Position numbers and translations under genes: made by a program. From contig NZ_JAGPWD010000021.1 of the NCBI RefSeq assembly GCF_018119395.1, positions 1 through 64,000 on the forward strand: 64,000 nt of DNA, written 5' to 3'. Under the pieces are notes generated by a model, which had not been told where the DNA came from, ran no database searches, and saw only the letters and a program-made list of their open reading frames with translations. Source of the DNA: Massilia sp. ZL223. Its GTDB lineage: Bacteria; Pseudomonadota; Gammaproteobacteria; Burkholderiales; Burkholderiaceae_D. Positions 1 to 8,608 of the stretch are shown here, in pieces. Each line of letters opens with the position of its first letter. Positions within the stretch are counted from its first letter, which is position 1.

Positions 1-175
1 GCGGCGCCGCCAGCGCCTGGGCGCCCAGGACGAGGGTCTCGCCGGGCCGCAGCTGGACGCCGATCGCGGCAGGCATCCATGCGGCGGGCGCCCGCAGCAG
101 GGCCAGCAGCTGCAAGGCGCACAGCGCGCCGGCCAGGGCGAGCGGCAGGGCAAGCCGGCGCAGCAGGCCCTTCAT
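1..175 (-). CDS. Partial membrane-anchored protein of unknown function (3' end outside window)
   Basis: The ATG lies at 173-175 and overlaps the stop codon of the upstream kinase gene (ATGA), so the two are translationally coupled. The 58 visible residues begin MKGLLRRLALPLALAGALC, a short basic segment followed by a hydrophobic stretch typical of a signal peptide or membrane anchor. A mixed region containing RPGETLVLG follows. The reading frame leaves the window at base 1 without a stop. No family can be assigned from this fragment. Coupling to a Ser/Thr kinase suggests a shared signalling role, but this is inference. Confidence 0.55.
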   Translation of the reverse strand, partial: MKGLLRRLALPLALAGALCALQLLALLRAPAAWMPAAIGVQLRPGETLVLGAQALAAP

Positions 176-1116
176 GCCGCGCTCCGCAAGGCGGGCTGGC
201 GCAGGGCCGCCGCCGCATCGGCCAGCATCCGGCTGATTTCCAGCGCGTGCCGGGGACGGTCCCCGGGCCGCTCGGCCAGCAGTTTGCGCAGCAGGGGCAG
301 GGCCGGGGCGGCGCGGCCGGCGAACAGGGCGGCCTCGTCGGCCTGCAGGGCGGCCGGCCGGCCCTGGGCCGCCAGCACGGCCGCCGCCTCTCGTCCATGG
401 GCCTGCCAGGCCTGGCCGCAGGCGGCGCTGTAGCGCAGCAGGCGTCCGCACACCAGGTAGTAGAGCAGGGCGCCGAGGGCGAAAATGTCGCAGGCCGCGC
501 CGGTCAGGTAGCCGTCCGCTCCGGGGAAGAACTGCTCGGGAGCCTGCCAGTTGGCGGTGCCGCCGTAGGAGTGGGCGCGCAGGTCGTCGAGGCGCCGGTT
601 GGTGCCGAAATCGGCCAGCTTGAGGGTGTTCGTGCCGCGCTCGAGCAGCAGGTTGCCGGGCTTGAGGTCGAGGTGGCGCCAGCCATAGGCGTGCACCTTG
701 GCCAGCGCCTGGTTGACCTGCGCGGCCCAGTCGAGGGCCTGCAGTACCGGCACCGGGCGGCCGGCGGCCTGCTCTGCGGCCAGGTGGGCGGCCAGGTCGC
801 CGTCCAGCAGTTCGAGCGCCAGCGCCGGCATGCCCTGGTGTTCGCCGGCGTCGACCAGGCGCACGATGTGGCGGCCGTCCCAGGGCGCCAGGCCGCGCAG
901 GAAGGCGAGCTCGGTGCGGGCGCAGGCGATCCAGCGGGCGCGAAGCGGCGCCGGCGCGCGTTCCATCTGCTCGGTGTTGACCAGCTTGAGCGCCACGCCC
1001 GGTCCGGCGCCCGGGGCGTCGGCGCGCCATACCACGCCGTAGGCGGAGCCGGCCAGCGCTTCGCGCAGCCGGTAGTGTCCACCCGCCAGTTCCACGATGC
1101 TGCCTGCTTCGACCAT
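172..1116 (-). CDS. Serine/threonine protein kinase, soluble, Hanks type
   Basis: The 314-aa product is a protein kinase domain with little else. Visible motifs are a glycine-rich loop near residues 22-28 (AGSAYGV), the ATP lysine K44 in VALKL, a helix-C glutamate near E69, a catalytic loop HLDLKPGN at 148-155, DFG at 169-171 and APEQ at 192-195. The usual HRD is HLD here, so the arginine contacting the activation loop is replaced by leucine while the catalytic aspartate is kept. This resembles kinases that need no activation-loop phosphorylation. There is no transmembrane segment or PASTA repeat. The ATG is preceded by a good ribosome site (GAGGAGA). It overlaps a downstream membrane-protein gene by ATGA. 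Confidence 0.9.
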   Translation of the reverse strand: MVEAGSIVELAGGHYRLREALAGSAYGVVWRADAPGAGPGVALKLVNTEQMERAPAPLRARWIACARTELAFLRGLAPWDGRHIVRLVDAGEHQGMPALALELLDGDLAAHLAAEQAAGRPVPVLQALDWAAQVNQALAKVHAYGWRHLDLKPGNLLLERGTNTLKLADFGTNRRLDDLRAHSYGGTANWQAPEQFFPGADGYLTGAACDIFALGALLYYLVCGRLLRYSAACGQAWQAHGREAAAVLAAQGRPAALQADEAALFAGRAAPALPLLRKLLAERPGDRPRHALEISRMLADAAAALRQPALRSAA

Positions 1117-1219
1117 GTTCTCTCCTCATCCGCCAATGCCCTGGACAAGCGGGGGGCGGATGAAAGCGGGGCGCGCGTCCTGTTGACGCGCGCGCAGGCC
1201 ACGATTTGTATCGGAAAGC

Positions 1220-1225
1220 TATAAT
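1220..1225 (+). promoter_or_regulatory. -10 element for the glycosyl-transfer operon
   Basis: A perfect TATAAT sits 38 bp before the ATG at 1263. No convincing -35 lies 16-18 bp upstream; a TTGACG at 1183-1188 is too distant. Transcription from here would begin near 1232. That excludes a possible in-frame start at 1206 and supports 1263 as the start of the first operon gene. Confidence 0.5.
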
Positions 1226-1262
1226 TTGCGAATTTGCAATTGATGAGAGTTCGACGAGCCTC

Positions 1263-2267
1263 ATGAGCGCCCAGCACGACCTGCTTCACCCAGCCGCAAG
1301 CGGAACTGTCGACGCACAGGCAGCGCCCAGCGCGCTGCGCATCGCCGTCGTCATCCCCTGCTATAACGAGGCGCTGACGATCGGGCAGCTGGTGCGCGAC
1401 TTCCACGTCCACCTGCCGCAGGCCCAGGTCTACGTCTTCGACAACAATTCCAGCGACAACACGGGCCAGCTTGCGCGCGAGGCCGGCGCCATCGTCCGCA
1501 ACGTGGCGATGCAGGGCAAGGGCAGCGTGGTGCGGCGCATGTTCGCCGACGTCGAGGCCGACGCCTACATCATGATCGACGGCGACGGCACCTATGACGT
1601 GAGCGCGGCGCCGAGGCTGGTCGACAGGCTGCTGCACGACGGCCTGGACATGGTCGTGGGCAGCCGCGTCAGCGCCGGGCAGGGCGCCTACCGTTTCGGC
1701 CACCGGACGGGCAACAGCATGCTGACCGGCTTCCTCTCGACGATCTTCGGCCGCACCTTCACCGACATCCTGTCCGGCTACCGGGTGTTCTCGCGGCGCT
1801 ACGTGAAGTCGTTCGCGGCGCATTCCTCGGGTTTCGAGATCGAGACCGAGCTGACGGTGCACGCACTCGAGCTCCGCATGCCAGTGGCGGAAGTCGAGAC
1901 CGTGTACGGCGCACGCCCGGCAGGCTCGGTCAGCAAGCTCAGTACCTGCCGCGACGGCGTGCGCATCTTCCTGACCATCCTGCGGCTGTTCAAGTCCGAA
2001 AAGCCGCTGGGTTTCTATTCGATCGCCTTTGCCCTGTGCGCCCTGGCCTCGATCGACCTGGCGATTCCGATCTTCGTCACCTACCTGGAAACCGGCCTGG
2101 TGCCGCGCCTGCCCACCGCCGTGCTGTGCGCGGCATTGATGCTGCTCGGGGTGATCCTGCTCGCTTGCGGCATCATCCTCGACGCCGTCACCAAGGGACG
2201 CATCGAGCAGAAGCGTTTTTCCTATCTCGCCGTGCCCGCCTTCGATCCGTCCGGCGAAAATGCGTAG
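1263..2267 (+). CDS. Family 2 glycosyltransferase, polyprenyl-phosphate sugar transferase (GtrB/DPM1 type)
   Basis: The 334-aa product probably transfers a sugar from a nucleotide donor to undecaprenyl phosphate at the cytoplasmic face of the membrane. The GT-A fold begins near residue 20 (IAVVIPCYNEA). It carries the nucleotide/metal motif DGDGTYD around residue 100 and a conserved acceptor region with DILSGYR. Two hydrophobic segments near 250-275 and 290-312 anchor it, as in GtrB. The start at 1263 was preferred because a TATAAT at 1220 would start transcription after the alternative codon at 1206. The stop overlaps the next gene (GtrA family), which fits the usual GtrA-GtrB pairing. Confidence 0.85.
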   Translation: MSAQHDLLHPAASGTVDAQAAPSALRIAVVIPCYNEALTIGQLVRDFHVHLPQAQVYVFDNNSSDNTGQLAREAGAIVRNVAMQGKGSVVRRMFADVEADAYIMIDGDGTYDVSAAPRLVDRLLHDGLDMVVGSRVSAGQGAYRFGHRTGNSMLTGFLSTIFGRTFTDILSGYRVFSRRYVKSFAAHSSGFEIETELTVHALELRMPVAEVETVYGARPAGSVSKLSTCRDGVRIFLTILRLFKSEKPLGFYSIAFALCALASIDLAIPIFVTYLETGLVPRLPTAVLCAALMLLGVILLACGIILDAVTKGRIEQKRFSYLAVPAFDPSGENA

Positions 2268-2655
2268 GGACGCACGCCCGGCGGGGCAGTTCGGCCGCTT
2301 CGCCGTGGCCGGCGCCTTCGGCATGGTGGTCGACATGGCCGTCCTCTACGCCGCGCTGGCCTTGGGGGCCGGCTGGATTGGGGGGCGCCTGCTGTCATTC
2401 CTGGCGGCGGCGAGCTTCACCTGGGCCGCCAACCGGCGCTACACCTTCACGGCGACCGCGTCGCCCTGGCGCGAGTGGGTGCGCTACCTCGCGAGCATGG
2501 CGGGCGGAATGGCGGTCAATTTGCTGGTGTACGGGCTGGTGCTCTCGCTGCTGCCGGAAGCGTGGTGGGCGCCGGGCGCCGCCGTGGCCTGCGGTTCCGC
2601 CGCCGGGCTGGCCGTCAATTTCGTCAGCGCGAAATTCCTGGTATTCAGAGCATGA
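2260..2655 (+). CDS. GtrA-family membrane protein, putative lipid-linked sugar flippase
   Basis: This 131-aa protein has four predicted transmembrane helices and the GtrA signatures: FGRFAVAGAFG near the N terminus, a central WAANRRYTF and a closing FVSAKFLVFR. GtrA proteins are thought to flip polyprenyl-phosphate sugars across the inner membrane. The gene overlaps the preceding glycosyltransferase by 8 bp, so they are probably translated together. The downstream membrane glycosyltransferase starts 9 bp after its stop. Confidence 0.85.
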   Translation: MRRDARPAGQFGRFAVAGAFGMVVDMAVLYAALALGAGWIGGRLLSFLAAASFTWAANRRYTFTATASPWREWVRYLASMAGGMAVNLLVYGLVLSLLPEAWWAPGAAVACGSAAGLAVNFVSAKFLVFRA

Positions 2656-2664
2656 GGGATGTCG

Positions 2665-4512
2665 ATGGGTTCTCCTAAGCGGCTGTTCGCCGCACTCGAA
2701 GCATGGTTCGTGCGCCGCACCGCGGCGCTGGCGCACCCGCGGGCGCCGCGCCGCGCCATGTGGCTCGTGCCGGTGCTGTTCGGCCTGCTGTCGGTCGGCC
2801 TCGGCCAGGACCAGAACTGGGACCTGAGGAACTATCACTGGTACAACGCCTACGCCTTGCTGAACGGGCGGCTGGACATCGACATGGCCCCGGGCCAGTG
2901 GCAGAGCTATTTCAATCCGCTGATCGACCTTCCTTATTACCTGCTGAGTACGACACTGCCCGGCCCCGTGGTCGGTTTCCTGATGGGCTATGTGCATGGG
3001 CTGAACTTCGTGCTGCTGCTGGCCATAGGCCGCCGCCTGCTCGGCGAGCGCGCCGGCGGCGCGCGCCTGGCGCTGCTGCTGGCCCTGTCAGGGACCTGCG
3101 GCGCCGCCTTCCTGTCGGAGCTGGGCAATACGATGGGGGACAACCTGACCGCGCTGCTGGTCCTGTCCTCGCTGCTGCTGGTGCTGCGGCGCTGGGAGGC
3201 GCTGCAGGCCTGGTCCGCCGCCGCGGCCAGCCTCATGCTGCTGTCCGGCCTGCTCATGGGACTCGGCACGGGCCTGAAACTGACCAATGCCACCTATGCC
3301 GCCGCGCTCTGCATCGCGCTGCTGCTGGGCCTGGCCGCCCCCTTGCGCGCGCGGTTTGCCCTGGCCTTCACGCAAGGCTGCGGGGTCCTGGCGGGGATGC
3401 TGGTCACGGGGGGCTACTGGTGGCTGGAGATGTGGGAGCGCTTCGGCAATCCGCTCTTCCCTCAGTTCAACAACATCTTCCGCAGCCCGCTGGCGCAGCA
3501 ATTGGGCGTGATCGACGATTTCCACCTGCCGCGCCATGCGCTGGAAGCCTTGTTCTGGCCCTTCGTCTTCGCCATCGATGTCGGCCGCGTATCGGAAATC
3601 CCGCTCAAGATCGCGGCCGTGCCTGTCCTCTATGCGCTGGCGCTGCTGTTCCTGGTGGTGCTGGCGGTGGACGGTGTCCGCGGCCGGAAGGCGCACGCCC
3701 GGCTTTCGCCACGTGCGCGTTTCATCCTGATCTTCGCCCTGGTCGCCTACCTGGCCTGGATGAAGCTGTTCGGCATCTACCGCTATCTGGTGCCGCTCGA
3801 ACTGCTGGCGCCACTGCTGATCTGGATCCTCATTGAGCGCCTGGCGGCGCCCGGCAGGGCGGTGCGGATCGGCGGCTGGCTGCTGGCCGCCACCACCATC
3901 GTGGTGTTCCCCTTCGACACCTGGGGACACGGCGGCTGGGCCTCGCCGAACTTCAGCGCGCAAGTGCCGCCGCTTGCGCGGCCGGCTGCCACCATCGTGT
4001 TTACGGCCCATGGGGATCCGCCGATGGGCTGGCTGGCGACCTTCTTCCCGCGGGACGTGAAGCTCATTGCGCTGGCCGGCGGCTTCCCGGAATCGCCCCC
4101 CTATCTGGAGCGCATCCAGGCTGCCGTCGGGTCCCGCCCGGGGCCGCATTACGTGATGCTGGCGGCAGCCAGGAGCGACAAGGAGAACAGTCTGCAACGC
4201 AAGCGCGCGCTGGCGGACTTCTTCGGCTTCACCGCGAGTACGCAAGGCTGCGCCCGGCTGGAGAAACTGGCGCGCCGCCTCCACGCCGACGTCAAAGCGG
4301 CCGCCGAGCCCGGACGCGCCTGCACGCTGGAGTTGCCGCAGCGCTACCTCGCAGGACTGCCGGAACAAGACCGCGCCCTCATGCAGGCTGCCCGGCAGGG
4401 AATGCGCCGTTATGGCCTGAGGATCGACGAGGCCGCTTGCAAGACTTATCCCGCCGCCCTGGGTGCGACGCCATTCCCGTTCCGCTTCTGCCCGGTGACG
4501 GCCGAGCGCTGA
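2665..4512 (+). CDS. Polytopic membrane glycosyltransferase, GT-C-like
   Basis: The 615-aa protein has about ten hydrophobic segments and an N-terminal loop containing GQDQNWDLRNYHWYNAYA. The acidic residues in that loop, just after the first helix, are typical of GT-C transferases that use polyprenyl-phosphate sugars (GT87/GT39-like). ATG 2665 was chosen over 2659 because GAGGGA at 2654-2659 is then at proper spacing. With the upstream GtrB-like and GtrA-like genes it forms a three-gene set like phage and Salmonella gtr operons. There the third gene transfers the flipped sugar to O-antigen or another surface polymer. The acceptor here is unknown. Confidence 0.7.
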   Translation: MGSPKRLFAALEAWFVRRTAALAHPRAPRRAMWLVPVLFGLLSVGLGQDQNWDLRNYHWYNAYALLNGRLDIDMAPGQWQSYFNPLIDLPYYLLSTTLPGPVVGFLMGYVHGLNFVLLLAIGRRLLGERAGGARLALLLALSGTCGAAFLSELGNTMGDNLTALLVLSSLLLVLRRWEALQAWSAAAASLMLLSGLLMGLGTGLKLTNATYAAALCIALLLGLAAPLRARFALAFTQGCGVLAGMLVTGGYWWLEMWERFGNPLFPQFNNIFRSPLAQQLGVIDDFHLPRHALEALFWPFVFAIDVGRVSEIPLKIAAVPVLYALALLFLVVLAVDGVRGRKAHARLSPRARFILIFALVAYLAWMKLFGIYRYLVPLELLAPLLIWILIERLAAPGRAVRIGGWLLAATTIVVFPFDTWGHGGWASPNFSAQVPPLARPAATIVFTAHGDPPMGWLATFFPRDVKLIALAGGFPESPPYLERIQAAVGSRPGPHYVMLAAARSDKENSLQRKRALADFFGFTASTQGCARLEKLARRLHADVKAAAEPGRACTLELPQRYLAGLPEQDRALMQAARQGMRRYGLRIDEAACKTYPAALGATPFPFRFCPVTAER

Positions 4513-4521
4513 ACGAACGAA

Positions 4522-4551
4522 GGGCCGGATCCTGCGGAACAGGTCCGGCCC
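4522..4551. terminator. Hairpin between convergent genes
   Basis: An inverted repeat with arms GGGCCGGA-CCTG and CAGG-TCCGGCCC (one bulged base) lies between the convergent glycosyltransferase and glycine-zipper genes. No T-run follows on either strand, so it is a weak candidate for a bidirectional terminator. Confidence 0.4.
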
Positions 4552-4584
4552 CGCTTGCTGCCGTCCAGAGGACGGAAGGGGTGA

Positions 4585-5082
4585 TCAGCGGCCGTAGTAG
4601 CCGCGGTCGCCGCGATCCCAGCGGTCGCCGCGGTCCCAGCGGTCATCGCGGTCCCAGTGGCGGCGGCCATGGCCATGGCCGCGTCCCGGATGGACGTAGA
4701 CCGGGCGCGACTCGATGTACACGGGGCGCGGCTGGACATAGACCGGACGCGGTTCCACATACACCGGGCGCGGCTGCACGTAGACCGGCGCCGGGCGGTA
4801 GTTGCTGGTGGCGTAGCCGCGGTTGTCGTAATAACCACGGTTGTCGTAATAGCCACGATTATCGTAGTAGCGGCGGTCGTCGCGGGTCGAGATCGAGCTG
4901 CCCACCGCCGCGCCCAGCACGCCGCCGACGATGGCGCCCTCGGTGCCGCCGGCACTATGGCCGATGGCGGCGCCGAGCACCGCGCCAACGGCTGTGTTCG
5001 TACCGCGGTCGCCAGCCATGGCCGCTGGCGAAGCAGCGGCAGCCGCCAGCAGGACCGCACCAAAGGTTTGCGAATTCAACAT
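4585..5082 (-). CDS. Secreted or outer-membrane glycine-zipper protein with tandem repeats
   Basis: The 165-aa product starts with a signal peptide ending near AAMAG. A glycine-zipper segment follows around residues 30-62 (AVGAVLGAAIGHSAGG, AIVGGVLGAAVGSS), as in Rick_17kDa/YMGG-type surface proteins. The C-terminal half is low-complexity: three YYDNRG units, five seven-residue units of the RPVYVQP type, then three WDRGDR-like units. It is rich in Tyr, Arg, Pro and His. Start 5082 was chosen for its GAGAGGAAA ribosome site; the open frame extends further upstream without one. The function is unknown; such proteins usually associate with the envelope. Confidence 0.75.
   Translation of the reverse strand: MLNSQTFGAVLLAAAAASPAAMAGDRGTNTAVGAVLGAAIGHSAGGTEGAIVGGVLGAAVGSSISTRDDRRYYDNRGYYDNRGYYDNRGYATSNYRPAPVYVQPRPVYVEPRPVYVQPRPVYIESRPVYVHPGRGHGHGRRHWDRDDRWDRGDRWDRGDRGYYGR
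4600..4875 (-). repeat. Three sets of in-frame tandem repeats inside the glycine-zipper gene
   Basis: Three blocks of short repeats lie side by side: roughly 18-bp units at 4600-4660 (WDRGDR), 21-bp units at about 4686-4795 (RPVYVxP, five copies) and 18-bp units at about 4813-4872 (YYDNRG, three copies). All keep the reading frame, so copy-number change would alter protein length without a frameshift. Confidence 0.8.
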
Positions 5083-5215
5083 GGCTTTTTCCTCTCGCCC
5101 CAGCGGAGATCGGATGATCGCTGCAACGCCGGGCATGGAATCACTATAGCCTCGTGTTCCAAGCATTCCACGCGTTAATACAGATTCTTACAACTCCGGC
5201 GCGGCTGTAACATTG

Positions 5216-5247
<32 letters not shown>

Positions 5248-5319
5248 TGCCGCGGCCGGCCCTTGCAGTGGCGCGCCGCCGCCCCATCTACCCAGCATCT
5301 TCTTTCCGCGTCCACTTCC

Positions 5320-6456
5320 ATGCGACCCAGCCGTAGCTTCGTGATCCTGCTTTCCCTCCTCGTCCTGCTCCAGGTGTACATCGGCATGCGGCTGCTGCCC
5401 GACCTGGCGCTGGGGATGGCCGGCAACATCGCCGCCGTGCTCGCCCTGGTGCTGCTGACCGTGCTGGTTCCGGTCGGTCTGATGTCGGCTTCGCTGCGCC
5501 GCCGGCGCTGGTCGGGGATGGTGGCCTGGGCCGGGCTGCTGTCGATGGGCTTTTTTTCTTCGCTGCTGGTGGCGACCCTGCTGCGCGACCTGGTGCTGCT
5601 GGGCCTGATGGCGGCCGGCCTCCTGAGCCCGGCGATCGGCCGGGGCAGTGCGCTCGCGGTGCCGCTGGTGGCCGCCGGCGTGACCCTGGTCGGCTTCGTG
5701 AACGCGCGCCGGGTCGCGCGCGTGGTCAGGGTCGACGTGCCGATCGCCCGGCTGCCGCCCGAGCTGCATGGCTATTCCATCGCCCAGATCTCCGACATCC
5801 ATGTGGGGCCGACCATCAAGCGCGCCTTCCTGAACGCCATCGTCAACAAGGTCAACGCGCTCGGCGCCGACGCCATCGCGATCACGGGCGACCTGGTCGA
5901 CGGCAGCGTGCAGCGCCTCAGCCTGCACACCCAGCCGCTGGCGCGCCTGGCCGCGCCCGACGGCGTGTACTTTGTCACCGGCAACCACGAATACTATTCG
6001 GGCGCCGAAGAATGGATCGCCGAGGTGCGCCGCCTGGGCGTGACCGTGCTGCTCAACCAGCACGTGGTGCGCCGGCGCGGCTCGGCGGCCCTCATGATTG
6101 CCGGGGTGGCCGACTACACGGCGCATTTCTTCAATCCCGCCCACCGCAGCGACCCGCGCGCCGCCGCGGCTGGGGCGCCGCAGGACGTCGACGTGCGCGT
6201 GCTGCTGGCCCACCAGCCGCGCAGCGCGCCGGAAGCGGCGGCCGCCGGCTTCCACCTGCAGCTGTCCGGCCATACGCACGGCGGCCAGTTCTTCCCCTGG
6301 AACCTGTTCGTGCCCCTGCAGCAGCCCTTCGTGGCCGGCCTGAAGCGGGTGCGCGAGATGTGGGTGTACACCAGCCGCGGCACCGGCTACTGGGGCCCGC
6401 CCAAGCGCTTCGGCGCGCCGTCCGAGATCACCCTGGTGCGCCTGGTCCCTCAGTAA
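5320..6456 (+). CDS. Membrane-anchored metallophosphoesterase (YkuE-like)
   Basis: The 378-aa protein has about four N-terminal hydrophobic helices (residues 1-125) followed by a calcineurin-like phosphoesterase domain. Metal-binding motifs appear in order: SDIHVG, GDLVDG, GNHEYY, an HQP histidine and GHTHGGQ. This dimetal set is complete. Relatives act on phosphorylated lipids or membrane-associated phosphate esters, but the substrate cannot be read from sequence. ATG 5320 was used; an in-frame TTG at 5263 has no ribosome site, and 5320 itself has only a weak one. A (GCC)10 repeat lies just upstream. Confidence 0.85.
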   Translation: MRPSRSFVILLSLLVLLQVYIGMRLLPDLALGMAGNIAAVLALVLLTVLVPVGLMSASLRRRRWSGMVAWAGLLSMGFFSSLLVATLLRDLVLLGLMAAGLLSPAIGRGSALAVPLVAAGVTLVGFVNARRVARVVRVDVPIARLPPELHGYSIAQISDIHVGPTIKRAFLNAIVNKVNALGADAIAITGDLVDGSVQRLSLHTQPLARLAAPDGVYFVTGNHEYYSGAEEWIAEVRRLGVTVLLNQHVVRRRGSAALMIAGVADYTAHFFNPAHRSDPRAAAAGAPQDVDVRVLLAHQPRSAPEAAAAGFHLQLSGHTHGGQFFPWNLFVPLQQPFVAGLKRVREMWVYTSRGTGYWGPPKRFGAPSEITLVRLVPQ

Positions 6457-6550
6457 AATACATGTCAATACGGAAATAAAAGCTCGGCAAAAACGCACCG
6501 GATGCGCTATTGTTGGCGTCTTCGTCGACCCGACCATAGGATACCCACGC

Positions 6551-7996
6551 ATGAACCGCCGTAGCCTCCGTCTCCCCGTCCTGACCGTCCTTGCGGCCAG
6601 CCTTGCCAGCCTGGCCAGCCTGTCCGCCTACGCCGCCAGTCCCGGCAACGATCCGGCCGCGCTGGCGAAGATCCGCGACGCCGCGATGCAGAGCGACTAC
6701 GCCTGGGAGCGCACGGCGGACATGACCGACCTGATCGGCCCGCGCCTGTCCGGCTCGCCGGGCGCGGCGGCGGCGGTGGCCCAGGTGGCCGAGGCCATGC
6801 GCAAGCTGGGCGCCAAGGTGACCCTGCAGCCGGTCAAGGTGCCGCACTGGGTGCGCGGCGTCGAGACCGGCGAGCTGGTCGCGTACAAGGGCCGTCCCGA
6901 GGGGATCACCCAGCGCGTGGTGCTCACCGCCCTGGGCGGCTCGGGCGCGACCCCGGCCGAGGGATTGACGGCGCCGGTGCTGGTCGTCAGGAGTTTCGAC
7001 GAGCTGAAGGCGCGCGCCGGCGAGGTGAAGGGCAAGATCGTCCTGTTCGACGTGGCCTTCGACCAGCACATGGCGGACCGCGGCCTGGCCGGACCGGCGT
7101 ACGGCCAGGGCTCCGCCTACCGCCGCGACGGCCCGCGCCTGGCCGCCGAGCTGGGCGCGGCGGCGGCCCTGGTGCGCTCGGTGGGCGGCGCCAGCTACCG
7201 CCTGCCGCACACGGGCGGCACCGGCCTGCAGGACAACGCGCGCATCCCGGCGGCGGCCGTGACGGCGGAGGACGCCATGCTGATGGCGCGCCTGGCCAAG
7301 CGTGGCCCGCTGAGCATGCGCATGGTGCTGACCCCGCAGATCCTGCCGGACGCCGACAGCTACAACGTGATCGCCGACCTGCCGGGCACCGACAAGGCCG
7401 ACGAGATCGTGATCGTGTCCGGCCACCTGGATTCCTGGGACCTGTCCACCGGCGCGCACGACGACGCGGCCGGCGTGGCCAGCGCAATGGCCGTGCTCGA
7501 TACCTTGAAGAAGCTCGATTACCGTCCGCGCCGCACGATCCGCATGATCGCCTGGATGAACGAAGAGAACGGCACGCGCGGCGCGCGCGGCTACCTGGCG
7601 GCCGAGGAGGGCAACGCCGGCAAGCACTTCGGCGCGATCGAAAGCGACAACGGCGCCGGCCGTCCGTTCGGCATGCGCACCAGCGTGCCCCCGCAGGCGA
7701 TGAAGCTGTTCACTCCGCTGCAGGCCACCCTGCAGCCGCTGGGCGCGGGCGTTTTCCAGCGCCAGGACGCCTTGCAGACCGGCGACCTGTCGGGCCTGGA
7801 GCGCGCGGGCGTGCCCAGCTTCGCTCCGCTGATCGACACCTCCAGCTATTTCGATTACCACCACACGCCGGCCGACACGCTGGACAAGGTGGACCCGGAC
7901 CACCTGCGCCGCCACGTGGCGGTGATGACGGCCACCGCCTGGTTCCTGGCCAACATGGACCAGCCGATCGGCCGCGCCAGCGTGCCGGAACGCTGA
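6551..7996 (+). CDS. Secreted M28-family metallopeptidase (carboxypeptidase Q-like)
   Basis: The 481-aa protein starts with a signal peptide cleaved near SAYAAS. A PA-type insert follows at about residues 130-240, then a zinc peptidase domain. Candidate zinc and catalytic residues sit in GHLDSWD, HDDAAG, NEENGTRG, ESDNGAG and YHHTPADT, which matches the full co-catalytic M28 set. Family members are exported aminopeptidases or dipeptidases. The ATG has a TAGGAT ribosome site. It stands alone between the phosphoesterase and a convergent small gene. Confidence 0.87.
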   Translation: MNRRSLRLPVLTVLAASLASLASLSAYAASPGNDPAALAKIRDAAMQSDYAWERTADMTDLIGPRLSGSPGAAAAVAQVAEAMRKLGAKVTLQPVKVPHWVRGVETGELVAYKGRPEGITQRVVLTALGGSGATPAEGLTAPVLVVRSFDELKARAGEVKGKIVLFDVAFDQHMADRGLAGPAYGQGSAYRRDGPRLAAELGAAAALVRSVGGASYRLPHTGGTGLQDNARIPAAAVTAEDAMLMARLAKRGPLSMRMVLTPQILPDADSYNVIADLPGTDKADEIVIVSGHLDSWDLSTGAHDDAAGVASAMAVLDTLKKLDYRPRRTIRMIAWMNEENGTRGARGYLAAEEGNAGKHFGAIESDNGAGRPFGMRTSVPPQAMKLFTPLQATLQPLGAGVFQRQDALQTGDLSGLERAGVPSFAPLIDTSSYFDYHHTPADTLDKVDPDHLRRHVAVMTATAWFLANMDQPIGRASVPER

Positions 7997-8026
7997 TCCC
8001 GGGCGCGGCGTATCCCGGACCGGGGA

Positions 8027-8395
8027 TCAAGCGCTCGGGATGCGCCTGACCGCGCGCGCATGGCCGCGGTAGGGCCGCCCGTAGATGGTCTGGATGCCGC
8101 TCGCAAAGTTCTGGCCCCAGACCAGCTGGACCCGGGTTTCGTGCGGCTCGCTGGACCAGTACCACTCGCGTTCGAAGGCTTCGCGCAGGTTGGCGAACAG
8201 GAGCGCCAGTTCGCGCCGGGACGGCAGCACGCCGCCGTTCTGCATGGCCCAGTCGCAGGCCGCCGGCCAGCTCACGTCCGCCACGTCGCCGGGCAGCAGG
8301 ATCAGGTGGTAGTCGGGTTCTTCCTTCCCCAGGATCAGGCCTGCGTATTGCTCGTCTTCGCGCAGCATCCCCCGGATTTGCATGTATTCGCCCAT
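8027..8395 (-). CDS. DUF1566-like (Lcl C-terminal fold) protein
   Basis: This 122-aa cytoplasmic protein has a central DVSWPAACDWAM, a GGVLPSRRELALLF segment and an ending containing GQNFASGIQTIYGRPYRGHARAVRRI. This is the pattern of DUF1566 proteins, often seen in phage or single-gene contexts. ATG 8395 was chosen because GAAGGAA precedes it; a TTG at 8410 is in frame but lacks a site. There is no signal peptide. The function is unknown and no phage genes adjoin it. Confidence 0.65.
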   Translation of the reverse strand: MGEYMQIRGMLREDEQYAGLILGKEEPDYHLILLPGDVADVSWPAACDWAMQNGGVLPSRRELALLFANLREAFEREWYWSSEPHETRVQLVWGQNFASGIQTIYGRPYRGHARAVRRIPSA

Positions 8396-8608
8396 GGTGT
8401 TCCTTCGCAAGTGATGGCAGTCCGGTTCGACCGTCCGCCCCGCACCTTAGTTGCGTGGATCTTGCGATTTGGATCATGCAAATAGCTGATTTCTATCAAG
8501 AAACCATATGGTGTGTGCTACCCGAGGAAACAGCGAAAAAAAAAGTTGAACTTAGGAAGTTTCCTCCACTCAAAGAAGCATCCGTTTCTTTGGCTCAGGG
8601 AGTTTCGC

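Noticed and set aside
504..2336. 610-codon open frame on the minus strand
   Set aside because: It lies opposite the glycosyltransferase and out of frame with the kinase, with low-complexity His/Arg/Asp composition typical of a shadow.
4600..4875. CRISPR-like spaced repeats
   Set aside because: Repeat units are short, degenerate, contiguous and in frame within a coding gene, without unique spacers.
5263..5319. Upstream TTG start for the phosphoesterase
   Set aside because: No ribosome site; it would add 19 polar residues before a clear membrane-helix start at 5320.
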